From positions 1 through 9,590 of the forward strand of contig SKZP01000209.1 of the NCBI GenBank assembly GCA_007127275.1: DNA of 9,590 bases, given 5' to 3'. The notes below the pieces were generated by a model. That model saw only the letters and a list, made by a program, of their open reading frames with translations. It was not told the DNA's origin and did not search any database. Origin of the DNA: Planctomycetota bacterium (lineage in GTDB: Bacteria; Planctomycetota; UBA8742; SKZP01). A program made the position numbers and the translations under genes. Positions 1 to 6,780 of this stretch are shown one piece after another (position 1 is the stretch's first letter; each line of letters starts with the position of its first letter).

Positions 1-16
1 GAGGAAGGTGGGGTGG

Positions 17-126
17 GCCGTGCATGCCGCACTGCCGCCTGTGGGTCAAGTGCCGGAGATGCGCGCCCCAGGGGGCGCAGCCCGTGGGCTTGTCCGCAAG
101 CATTTCCAGTTTGCGGTATGCACGGC
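17..126. repeat. Inverted-repeat-bounded palindromic element
   Basis: The arms are GCCGTGCATGCCGCA (17-31) and TGCGGTATGCACGGC (112-126), which pair at 14 of 15 positions. The interior holds a hairpin GCGCCCC/GGGGCGC (63-78) and the motif AGCCCGTGGGCTTG (79-92). That motif is also the core of the repeats near 4831-4905, 6530 and 9451. The plan of about 15-base arms around this core matches the element at 4798-4937, although the arm sequences differ. It may be a degenerate non-autonomous mobile element or a REP-like palindrome; no transposase is seen. Confidence 0.55.
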
Positions 127-291
127 GGTGGGGCCGCGGGTTGCGCCCCTTGCGGGGCAAATGTATCGTGCGACGCCATTGAATGGCGGGTTCGACACGG
201 TGTCGGGTTCGCCGGGAGTCCTTGGTTTCCGTCGATTCCAGCCGCCGGCCGCCGTGGTTCGGCTTCGTTCGCGAGTCGGCCGGTGCGTGGC

Positions 292-298
292 GAGGAGA
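292..298 (+). promoter_or_regulatory. Ribosome binding site fixing the GTG start at 306
   Basis: GAGGAGA lies seven bases before GTG at 306. The reading frame stays open back to an ATG at 183, but the residues coded by 183-305 are Arg-rich and low in complexity, and no ribosome site precedes 183. Starting at 306 also places a normal positively charged N-terminus just before the membrane segment. Confidence 0.7.
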
Positions 299-305
299 AC
301 GCCCT

Positions 306-3300
306 GTGGCGAAGGATAAGGTCAGCACCCTCGACATCAAGTCCCTGCCTCGCTGGCAAAAGTACACGATCATTGCCTTCGTGCTCGTGCTTGCGGCAAC
401 CTTCTTGATCAGCGGGGCGATGATTGCGCTTGTCGAATTCTGGGCCGAAGGGGAGGATCCGAATGGATTCATCGGCGAGGAAGAAGTCGGTGCGCAGTTC
501 TTCCGTGACCGGTACCGGATCATCGGCGAGGTGTTGATCGCGCCGGATCGGATCGAGCTCGTCTATCCGGAGGTCGCCTTCTTCGACCCGCAACACCAGG
601 TGGCGCGCCCGGATCCTGACCATCCGTGGTTTTCGCAATCGGTGCGCATTCCGGATGCGATGCGGGCGCAGATTCTCTCCGAGGAGCGGGCGCCGCGCGA
701 TCCGGATGGGTTGCGGCGCGAATTGTTCGGTCGGCTTACCTGGATGCACATCCTGCTGTTGCGCGAAGCGCGAGAGGCGGGGGTGACGGTGCCGATGAAC
801 GAGGCGAAGCTCGTCGCACACGAGATTGTGCTCGGGCCGTTGGAGGACGAGGAGCCGATTGCGCTCGAGCCGGACGAGGAGGACGAGGAGCCGGTGCTCG
901 ATCTTCCGTCGTTCGAGGAGCGCGAAGCGCGTTTCCGTGCCCAGGTGCGCCGCGAATTCGATCCGTCGCTTTACTACGAGATTGTCCGCGAGCTGTTGAC
1001 CGTGCGGCGCTACGTCGAAAACGAGATTTCCGGCAACGTTAGCGTCTCGCTGGACGAAGTGCTCGACAGCTTTCGCGCGGGCCAGCAATTGGTCGAGTCG
1101 GAGTTCATCCGCGTACCGGTGTTCAATGAGCGCACCACGGCCAGCGTGGCGTTCGAGGGGGCACTTCCGGCAACGTTGCCGGGGAGTCTGGCGCGCAACT
1201 TCGAGCATGACGAGGCGGAGGCGACGCTGACCTTCGAGGGGGCCATTGATCGACACCTGCGGCAGCGACTGCTGAGCGTTTCCGACGACGCGGAGTGGCA
1301 GCGGGCTGTCGAGGAGTTGGGCGACGCGCTTTCGCCGTTCCATCCGGTGGTCGAGCGCCGTGCGCGGCAGCACCTCGAAGAGGAGCGCGCTCAAGCGCGG
1401 ATGCGACGAGAACTCGCAGCGACGACGGGGGTCAGCAACGAGGCGCTGTTTCCCGACCCGGTCGAGGCGCACGCACAGGAACGGCTCAATCAGGACGAAG
1501 GCAGCGAGTTCCGCGAAACGAGATACCAGCTCGCGATTCTCCCCATCCGCTTCGAGGAGATGGCGCAGCAGACGCCGATCGACCCGGACTTGATCGAGCG
1601 CTTTTACGCGCACCAGCCGTACCGGGAGCTCTACTTCCGCACCGAACTGAGCGACGCTGAGATCGACGAACGGCTCGAGGCGTTGCAAGGCGGGGTCGAG
1701 TCGCTGTCGCAGGACTTGTTGGACGGCTTCGACCGGCTTGCCGAGGCGACGACGCCGGGCTTTCGCGGCATCGAGGACGCCGAGGCTCGGGAGCGCGACA
1801 TTGACGAGTTGAGCGCCGACTTCGCGGGTCCCTTGCGTGAGTCATTGCGCTACCGTCCCTTTGAAGAGGTGCGCGACGAGATCCGCGAGCAGTTGCGTCA
1901 CGACGCCGGCGAGCATCGCGCCCGCTTGCTTGTGCAACGGATGCAGCAGGAGATTCAGTCGCACCAGCGGCTCAACGAAGATGCGTACCGTCACGGCTAC
2001 GCCGTCGCCGACGCGACGCTGCAACAGGCGCGCTTGTACGAGGAGCTGTACTGGGGTGCACGGGCCGAGGGGGGCAGCGTCGGGTTGGTGCCCGGCGTGC
2101 AGGAGGTGGAGCGCACCGTCCGGGAGGCGCTGCGTGCCTTTCAGCGTGAGGCGGGACTCTACGACGACCCGCGCGGCGACGCCGCCGGCGTCCCGCTCGA
2201 CGGTTTGATCGAGATGTCCGACTACCGCGCCGCCCTAGCCCGAATGAGGGACGTCGTTTCGGAGCGAGGCTGGGAAGAGTTCGTCCGCTCGACGCGCATT
2301 TCCCGCGACCTCGACTCCATTCACGACAACGACCCGGGGCGTTTGGAGCGCCAACTCGAAGTGTCCGAAGCACGGGTGGCACAGTTGCGCGAAGCCCGTG
2401 AACTCGAGGAGGAGCGCGAGCGCGAGATTCAGGAGGTGCACCGTCGCTGGATTGAGCGCCGCCTCAACGAAATCGACGCGTTCCGCGACGCCTACGAGGA
2501 GGCGTTCGCCGCGTTGACCGAACGGCTGGAGCGGGAACTCGAGATGGTTTACCTCCTCGAGGTACCCGAGGCGCCGCGAATCTTGCTCGAGGAGCGGGCA
2601 CAGGCGCTCGCCGGCGAACTCGAGGAAATCCTGGCGACAGCGTCGCAAGAGAGCGACGTGGAACAGCGGGCGTTCGAGGCGCAGCAACGGGCCCAGGCGG
2701 CGCGGGCGGATTATGAGACGATCCGCCGCGGGGAGAGGGAGGCAACCGACGTGCCGGTCGAGGGAACGGTGGATGTGTTGCGCGCGCTGCCGCCGCACGC
2801 CTTCGGTATCGAACCCGTCATTGTGCGCAACGAGATGAGCTACCCCGGCGTGTTCTACCAGGGGCTGCCTGGCGCTTCGGTGCCGCCGATGCGGGTGCAG
2901 TGGGGGCTGACGCTGGAAGAGATCCTGCACAGCGAGCAGGTTCGCGAGGCGCTGCCGTACTTCCGTGATGCGCGCGAATGGCGCGACGGAGATTCGGATA
3001 CCGCTGGGGAGTCGCTTTCGGTCGTGCTGCAAAACTTGCAGCCGCGCACCTACTCGGTACCGTTGGCGGTCACCGGCGAGGGCTACTACGTGATTGCGCT
3101 GCTCGAACGCACCGACCCGCCGATGCCGAGCGTTGCCGACATTGAGGAGCGTGCCCTGGAGCACTTGCTCGACCAGGATTCGCCGCGAGACCGGCGCGTC
3201 GAGGCGGCCCGCGAGATCGCCGACGAGATTCGCAAGAAGCTCGAGCGCCGCGTCGAGGAAGTGCAACGTCTGAGTGGCGAGGCGCTCGCCGGGCAACTGG

Positions 3301-3983
3301 AGCGGGCAAGCGAGCGGTTGGCGGGTACCGTGGGGCGCACGCCGTACTGGCCGGGGGACGTCCCGTATGAGCGGGCGGCGCTGGAGGAGCTGATTGCGCT
3401 GCTGCGCGGTGAAGACGTCGAGGTCACCACGCAAACGCAAGTGGCCAGTGGCCGCGCCAGCGTGCAACGACGCCGCGCCGCTCACGAAGCTCGCGCCTTG
3501 TTGGTGCGGGATGCCATGAACCGCGTCGCGCAGCGCCACGACTTCACTGTCGAGCAAACGCGGCCGTTCGACAAGGAAGACCGCCTGACGCGGATGTGGC
3601 TGACCCGCGGAACTGAAGAATTCTGGCGTGCGCTCACGACGCTTGCGCCGCAGTTTGAGTTCGCGCCGCCGCTGGAAGAAGAGTTTCCTGCGCGCGGGGA
3701 GCGGGAGGAAGATGCGTTGAAGAGCCGGCGAACGGCCTTCGTGATTGCCCGTTCGTTGGGCACAACCAAGCCGGATCTCGAAGACGTCATTGAACTTGCC
3801 GACCTCGACCTCTCGGCGGCGGAAGATGCTCGCCAGCGGATGCGCGTACAACGCATCCTGGAGGTCCCGGAGTTGCGGCGCTTCACCGACCTCTCCGAGA
3901 TGATCCGCCACTACGAAACCGTCTTCGACCAGCCGGTGAAGATCCTCTCGCGTCAACCGCGGGGTGGTGGGGCGCGACGCTGA
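306..3983 (+). CDS. Large membrane-anchored PpiD/SurA-like periplasmic protein
   Basis: The product is 1225 residues from the GTG start, about twice the length of E. coli PpiD (623). A basic N-terminus (about 1-19) precedes one membrane segment (about 20-43), which predicts N-in topology with the rest in the periplasm. An acidic stretch lies at about 180-199. Around residue 403 a segment with YQLAILPIRFEE, followed by IDPDLIERFYAHQ, resembles the stretch that precedes the parvulin domain in PpiD/SurA proteins. YRPFEEVRDEIREQL (about 516) resembles the helix after that domain. A long Glu/Arg coiled coil runs from about 679 to 810. YSVPLAVTGEGYYVIALLER (916-935) resembles a second parvulin-tail segment and is again followed by helices. 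I see no intact parvulin active-site domain, so a chaperone or scaffold role is more likely than isomerase activity. The exported-protein gene follows 34 bases downstream, probably in the same operon. The coding call is firm; the family is inferred from motif resemblance only. Confidence 0.85.
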   Translation: MAKDKVSTLDIKSLPRWQKYTIIAFVLVLAATFLISGAMIALVEFWAEGEDPNGFIGEEEVGAQFFRDRYRIIGEVLIAPDRIELVYPEVAFFDPQHQVARPDPDHPWFSQSVRIPDAMRAQILSEERAPRDPDGLRRELFGRLTWMHILLLREAREAGVTVPMNEAKLVAHEIVLGPLEDEEPIALEPDEEDEEPVLDLPSFEEREARFRAQVRREFDPSLYYEIVRELLTVRRYVENEISGNVSVSLDEVLDSFRAGQQLVESEFIRVPVFNERTTASVAFEGALPATLPGSLARNFEHDEAEATLTFEGAIDRHLRQRLLSVSDDAEWQRAVEELGDALSPFHPVVERRARQHLEEERAQARMRRELAATTGVSNEALFPDPVEAHAQERLNQDEGSEFRETRYQLAILPIRFEEMAQQTPIDPDLIERFYAHQPYRELYFRTELSDAEIDERLEALQGGVESLSQDLLDGFDRLAEATTPGFRGIEDAEARERDIDELSADFAGPLRESLRYRPFEEVRDEIREQLRHDAGEHRARLLVQRMQQEIQSHQRLNEDAYRHGYAVADATLQQARLYEELYWGARAEGGSVGLVPGVQEVERTVREALRAFQREAGLYDDPRGDAAGVPLDGLIEMSDYRAALARMRDVVSERGWEEFVRSTRISRDLDSIHDNDPGRLERQLEVSEARVAQLREARELEEEREREIQEVHRRWIERRLNEIDAFRDAYEEAFAALTERLERELEMVYLLEVPEAPRILLEERAQALAGELEEILATASQESDVEQRAFEAQQRAQAARADYETIRRGEREATDVPVEGTVDVLRALPPHAFGIEPVIVRNEMSYPGVFYQGLPGASVPPMRVQWGLTLEEILHSEQVREALPYFRDAREWRDGDSDTAGESLSVVLQNLQPRTYSVPLAVTGEGYYVIALLERTDPPMPSVADIEERALEHLLDQDSPRDRRVEAAREIADEIRKKLERRVEEVQRLSGEALAGQLERASERLAGTVGRTPYWPGDVPYERAALEELIALLRGEDVEVTTQTQVASGRASVQRRRAAHEARALLVRDAMNRVAQRHDFTVEQTRPFDKEDRLTRMWLTRGTEEFWRALTTLAPQFEFAPPLEEEFPARGEREEDALKSRRTAFVIARSLGTTKPDLEDVIELADLDLSAAEDARQRMRVQRILEVPELRRFTDLSEMIRHYETVFDQPVKILSRQPRGGGARR

Positions 3984-4007
3984 TCAACCCGTTGGCCCGG
4001 CCTGCGC

Positions 4008-4012
4008 GGAGG
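4008..4012 (+). promoter_or_regulatory. Ribosome binding site fixing the ATG start at 4018
   Basis: GGAGG within a longer G run lies five bases before ATG 4018. The frame also has an ATG at 3964, inside the end of the previous gene. Starting there would add 18 residues before the export signal and has no comparable ribosome site. Confidence 0.7.
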
Positions 4013-4017
4013 GGGGC

Positions 4018-4779
4018 ATGCGCGTGTTCCGTCTGCCGAACTTCGCAACGGCGCTTGGGTGGCACAGGGCGGTGTCGTGGTGCGTGTCGGTGGCGTGGCT
4101 CTGCCTCGGCGCCGCGCTAGCCTGTACACCACCGCCGGAGGCGATGCCGCCTCCACAACGGCAGAGCGGCGAGGCACTGCCGGTGATTCCGCTGCGAGAC
4201 GCTCCGTGGAACGCGACCCCCCCGGATCGCGTGTTGCCGCTGGTTCCCGGCGCCGCCGCGCCCACGGAACTCCACCCGGCCGTTCGGCGCACGGCGACAT
4301 TGACCAACCGGCTGCTCGACAATTCACGCCCCCTGGACGAGCGCACCGACGACCTGCTCGAGAGGTCCCGCGACCGTATGGCCATTGGTGGCTACGGCCT
4401 GCCGTTCTCGCCGCAGGCGCGCTGGCAGATGGCCCGGCAGGCGGTCGTCTTCTTCGACACCATGCATCCGGAGATCGCCTCCGCGCTTTCCCCACCGTGG
4501 GCCTACCGCAGCCTCGACGCCGACGCGTTCAAACAATTGGCCCCGTCGGCGCAACTTGGCTGGCAGGAGGCGCTGCGGCTCGACGACCTGCTGCGGATCC
4601 TGCACTCGGGCGGCCACATTGTGCTTCTGATGCACAACGAATCGGGGCGAAGCGGCGAACTCGGCGAACGAGTCCATCAACGAAAGGGCTGGGCGCTGGT
4701 CGCCGTATGGATGCCGGATCAGCGTACACTCGCCGCGCTAGATGTCGTCGAACTGCGCCCCGGCCAAGCCGTGCCGTAG
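4018..4779 (+). CDS. Exported protein or lipoprotein of unknown function
   Basis: The product is 253 residues. It begins with a signal peptide: basic residues near the start (R2, R5, R17), a hydrophobic core at about 18-35, then A33-L34-A35-C36. C36 followed by a Pro-rich linker (about 37-51) suggests a lipoprotein. The lipobox is not canonical, because Leu sits at -2, and A-L-A also fits cleavage by signal peptidase I; either way the protein is exported. The mature part is mixed helix and strand, with a segment beginning MAIGGYGLPFSPQARWQ (about 121) and a hydrophobic strand GGHIVLLMHNE (about 198). I recognise no family or catalytic motif. It starts 34 bases after the large PpiD-like gene with its own strong ribosome site, so the two are probably co-transcribed and may work together in the envelope. 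I am confident it is a gene but not of its function. Confidence 0.75.
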   Translation: MRVFRLPNFATALGWHRAVSWCVSVAWLCLGAALACTPPPEAMPPPQRQSGEALPVIPLRDAPWNATPPDRVLPLVPGAAAPTELHPAVRRTATLTNRLLDNSRPLDERTDDLLERSRDRMAIGGYGLPFSPQARWQMARQAVVFFDTMHPEIASALSPPWAYRSLDADAFKQLAPSAQLGWQEALRLDDLLRILHSGGHIVLLMHNESGRSGELGERVHQRKGWALVAVWMPDQRTLAALDVVELRPGQAVP

Positions 4780-4797
4780 CCCAAGTAGCCCGTCAAG

Positions 4798-4937
4798 ATT
4801 GCATCCGTGGGTTTGCAGGTGACTAACAAGCCCACGGGCTTCGCCCGCTTCGCCCGTGGACCGGGGGCGCAAACAGGATCCGACCCACGGGCGAAGCCCG
4901 TGGGCTTTGCCCGCGACGTTTCACCCACGGATTCAAT
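4798..4937. repeat. 140-base element with 15-base terminal inverted repeats and nested palindromes
   Basis: The ends ATTGCATCCGTGGGT (4798-4812) and ACCCACGGATTCAAT (4923-4937) pair at 14 of 15 positions, including an uninterrupted 10-base match. Inside are two more palindromes: CCACGGGC/GCCCGTGG (4832-4839 with 4852-4859), and CCCACGGGC-GAA-GCCCGTGGG, a perfect 9-base stem with a 3-base loop (4884-4904). The two are inverted copies of one motif. The size and structure fit a MITE-like or REP/BIME-like element. I see no clear target-site duplication. It could also act as a bidirectional transcription barrier between the convergent genes. Confidence 0.7.
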
Positions 4938-4970
4938 TGTGAAAGTCTACTTGGGTTGAGTGATGGCGAA

Positions 4971-5155
4971 ATCTTCGGGTTGAGCTCCTGCGCTCGCTGT
5001 GCTTCGTTGTCGTCGTTTCCGCTGCTCAACGTGGCTACGGCCACGCCTCTGCTGCTCAACTTCCTCCTCCTTGCACAGCCTTCGCTCGTGACGCTCAACG
5101 TTCGGAAGGTATTTCCTGACAGCTCCTGAGTCGTCGTCGGTTGCGCTGCTCAACG
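4971..5155. repeat. Mosaic repeat module (left copy) ending in CTGACAGCTCCT
   Basis: Three blocks recur near 6709-6780. Block 4979-5015 (37 bases, starting GTTGAGCTCCTGCGCTCG) matches the reverse complement of 6716-6753 with about two mismatches and one gap. Block 5094-5127, from CTCAACGTTCGGAAGG to CTGACAGCTCCT, matches 6748-6780 directly with one gap and three mismatches. GTCGTCGGTTGCGC (5133-5146) is the exact reverse complement of 6709-6722. The decamer GCTGCTCAAC occurs at 5021, 5051 and 5145, and a small hairpin GTGGC-TACG-GCCAC lies at 5031-5044. The outer ends (CTTCGG..GTTGAGC at 4973-4985 and GCTCAACGTTCGGAAG at 5093-5108) form an imperfect inverted repeat. Confidence 0.65.
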
Positions 5156-5290
5156 GGGGCAATGCGCCAACAGTTCCCGGCTACTCCCCGCAATTCGCGA
5201 CACACGTCGCCGAGCGCGGTCGCAACCTTGACGGGTGTCCGCTTGTCGGGACGAATGGGAGTCACCAACGCAGTCGTGGGGAGCTTCCAA

Positions 5291-6370
5291 TCACAGTGCA
5301 CTTGACGGCGTTCGGCTTGCCGGCTCGGGGCAGATCGTGGCGAGCGGGAGGCGCGGCCCCTTGTGGATGCGGCGCATGTTGCGCCAGCGCTTGTAGCGCA
5401 AGGCGGTGCGGATGAGGCGGGTGCCCAACCGTCCCGGCATGCGCAGGGCGAAACGCTCGAACTTCGTCGGCGGCGCCATTTGCGGCTCGGTGACCCGTGC
5501 CACGGCCATGGCCGTCTCGGCAATGTCGTAGCGCTTGGCAAGCAGCGCCGGCCGCACCGCGGCGAGGTAGATCAGCCTGGCGGCGGCGGCGCGGCGCGGC
5601 GCGGTGAGCATCCCTCGGCTCTCGAGCTGCTGCACGAGATTGTCAGCCACGCCGATCATCACCGTGGCGGTGACCGCATCGCCACGCGTCGAAATCCTTT
5701 CTCCGTCATGGTGCCGGTAGTACCCGCAAAGCTCGGCCTGGCGCCACAGCTTTGGCTCGTGCAGCAGCATCCGCGCCACGAGGTCGTACTCCTGTGCGCG
5801 CTGCAGCGTCTCGTTGAAGCCGCCGACCCGTTCAAACAACGGGCGGCGAAACGTGAAGCGCAGCGGATACGCGGCAACACCGGGGCGGCGCAGCACCTCC
5901 TCGAGCGGGTCGGCGGAGGCCTCCCCTACCGGGGCAAGCGCACCGGCCACGTAGGTCGAGCCCGCGTCGGTGAGAAAGATGCTCTGCACGGTCCCGCAGG
6001 CAAGCTCCACCGCGGGGTCGGCGGCCATCGCAGCGGCGTGGCGCTCGACGGAGTCGCTGGTGAGCCAGTCGTCGGCGTCAAGGAAACGTAGCAACTCCCC
6101 ACGGGCGTGCCGTGTGCCGGTGTTGCGGGCCGCAGGCGCGCCGCGGTTGGTTTCGTGGCGGATCAGGTGCGTGGCGACGTCGCTGGCGGCGGCGAAGCGG
6201 GCGAACGCGTCCTCGACGACGCCGGCCGTCGCGTCGCTCGAGCCGTCGTCGACGACGACCACTTCGAGGGGCCGCCATGTCTGCGCAAACACCGAACGCA
6301 GGGCCGTCGCAATCCAACGCTCGGCGTTGTACGCAGGAACAATCACACTAACGAGCGCACGCTCCGACAT
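5291..6370 (-). CDS. Family 2 glycosyltransferase (GT-A fold)
   Basis: The product is 359 residues and is predicted to be a cytoplasmic enzyme that moves a sugar from a nucleotide-sugar to an acceptor, probably a surface polysaccharide or lipid. The N-terminus shows the family 2 pattern: VSVIVPAYNAERWI (7-20), VVVVDDGSSD (37-46) for nucleotide binding, NRGAPAARNTG (75-85), and the metal-binding DXD-type motif DADD (98-101). GGFNETLQRAQEYDL (183-197) is the usual acceptor-side motif; E194 or D196 is the candidate catalytic acid. About 100 C-terminal residues after about 250 are basic and helical without a membrane segment. The ATG at 6370 lacks a clear ribosome site, so the start is less sure than the gene. 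Donor and acceptor cannot be told from the sequence. No other glycan gene is in the window, and repeat-filled gaps flank it on both sides, so it may have arrived separately from its neighbours. Confidence 0.9.
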   Translation of the reverse strand: MSERALVSVIVPAYNAERWIATALRSVFAQTWRPLEVVVVDDGSSDATAGVVEDAFARFAAASDVATHLIRHETNRGAPAARNTGTRHARGELLRFLDADDWLTSDSVERHAAAMAADPAVELACGTVQSIFLTDAGSTYVAGALAPVGEASADPLEEVLRRPGVAAYPLRFTFRRPLFERVGGFNETLQRAQEYDLVARMLLHEPKLWRQAELCGYYRHHDGERISTRGDAVTATVMIGVADNLVQQLESRGMLTAPRRAAAARLIYLAAVRPALLAKRYDIAETAMAVARVTEPQMAPPTKFERFALRMPGRLGTRLIRTALRYKRWRNMRRIHKGPRLPLATICPEPASRTPSSAL

Positions 6371-6779
6371 GGGCAGCCGAATACAACGGGGAGGGTGGGC
6401 GACGAGAACAGCGACAGCGACGTCGCGCTACGAGCTTCAACGGAACCACCACTATAGGATTCTCCGCAGCGGAAACGCCAGCGCCCAGCGCCGCCACCGT
6501 GCCTCTCCGCCTGGCGAAACCGTCGGCCGCAAGCCCACGGGATTCGCCCGTCGGTCGAAACCACGAAAACGAGTGGTCCCGCGGGCTTCACGAGCTTCCT
6601 CCGTGGGTCGCACCCGGTACGGTGGCTTCGACCGCCGGGCTCGCTGACGAAATCTCGCGTGGCGGGCGTTAGGAGCAGCGCCGCAGGCGTGACGAGTCAT
6701 GTCGAGCCGCGCAACCGACGACAACGAAGCAGAGCCGAGCGCAGGTGCTCAACTTCGGAAGATAGTTTCTGACAGCTCC
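6371..6779. other. Repeat-filled gap between moeA and the glycosyltransferase gene
   Basis: Both neighbours are on the minus strand, so this is the region after moeA and before the glycosyltransferase gene. The part nearest the glycosyltransferase (6371-6520) must hold its promoter if it has one, but I could not pick out a convincing one. 6530-6588 is a nested palindrome and 6709-6780 is the right copy of the mosaic repeat, both listed separately. The small open frames across the gap run through the repeats and are not convincing genes. Confidence 0.55.
6530..6588. repeat. Palindromic repeat of the CCCACGGG family
   Basis: AAGCCCACGGG (6531-6541) pairs with CCCGCGGGCTT (6578-6588) at 10 of 11 positions, enclosing a smaller CCAC/GTGG stem (6561-6576). 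The left part, AAGCCCACGGGATTCGCCCG followed by GTCGGTCGAAACC, aligns with 9451-9480. It also shares its first half with 4829-4845. A further CCGTGGG (6601-6607), followed by TCGCAC, pairs with CCCACGG at 6534-6540, which may extend the structure to 6613. Confidence 0.6.
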
Positions 6780-6780
6780 T
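6709..6780. repeat. Mosaic repeat module (right copy) ending on the moeA stop codon
   Basis: 6709-6753 is the inverted counterpart of parts of 4979-5015 and 5133-5146. 6748-6780 is a direct copy of 5094-5127 and ends in CTGACAGCTCCT (6769-6780). The last base of the repeat (6780) is also the last base of the moeA stop codon, which occupies 6780-6782 on the minus strand. Read along moeA, the messenger goes from the stop straight into AGGAGCTGTCAG. Confidence 0.65.

Larger units (their letters stand above)
1..305. other. Upstream non-coding region with several palindromes
   Basis: I see no supportable gene here; the open frames lack a ribosome site and protein-like composition. The region contains a 110-base inverted-repeat element (17-126, listed separately). 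Three small perfect palindromes follow: GCCCC/GGGGC at 145-158, CGCCAT/ATGGCG at 174-188, and CGACAC/GTGTCG centred on base 199 (193-205). These lie 100-160 bases before the start of the large gene and could be leader hairpins or operators. I could not pick out a convincing -35/-10 pair. The ribosome site of the large gene is at 292-298. Confidence 0.6.
4780..5290. other. Repeat-filled convergent gap
   Basis: This gap lies between the 3' ends of the exported-protein gene (+) and the glycosyltransferase gene (-). It carries a 140-base palindromic element (4798-4937) and a second repeat module (4971-5155), both listed separately. The small open frames across it follow the repeats and have no ribosome sites, so I do not call them genes. 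The GC-rich hairpins could stop transcription from both sides, but none has a U-rich tail. From 5160 to 5290 I see nothing recognisable. Confidence 0.6.

Noticed and set aside
2235..3956. 573-residue minus-strand open frame opposite the large gene
   Set aside because: It is an antisense shadow favoured by high GC. It lacks a ribosome site and any motif, whereas the plus-strand frame has a start signal, a membrane segment and coherent coiled coils.
4059..4826. 255-residue plus-strand frame overlapping the exported-protein gene
   Set aside because: It is Arg- and Ala-rich with no ribosome site, and it overlaps a frame with a signal peptide and a strong ribosome site.
4829..4904. Possible CRISPR-like or tandem array from the repeated CCCACGGG motif
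   Set aside because: The copies are inverted, unevenly spaced and self-complementary; there are no regular spacers and no cas genes.
4719..5098. Two short minus-strand frames across the convergent gap
   Set aside because: They translate the palindromic repeats and show no protein-like features.
5363..6091. 242-residue plus-strand open frame opposite the glycosyltransferase gene
   Set aside because: The minus strand has a complete set of family 2 glycosyltransferase motifs; the other frame is a shadow.
6452..6724. 90-residue minus-strand frame in the moeA/glycosyltransferase gap
   Set aside because: It runs through the dispersed repeats and its sequence is explained by them; no ribosome site.
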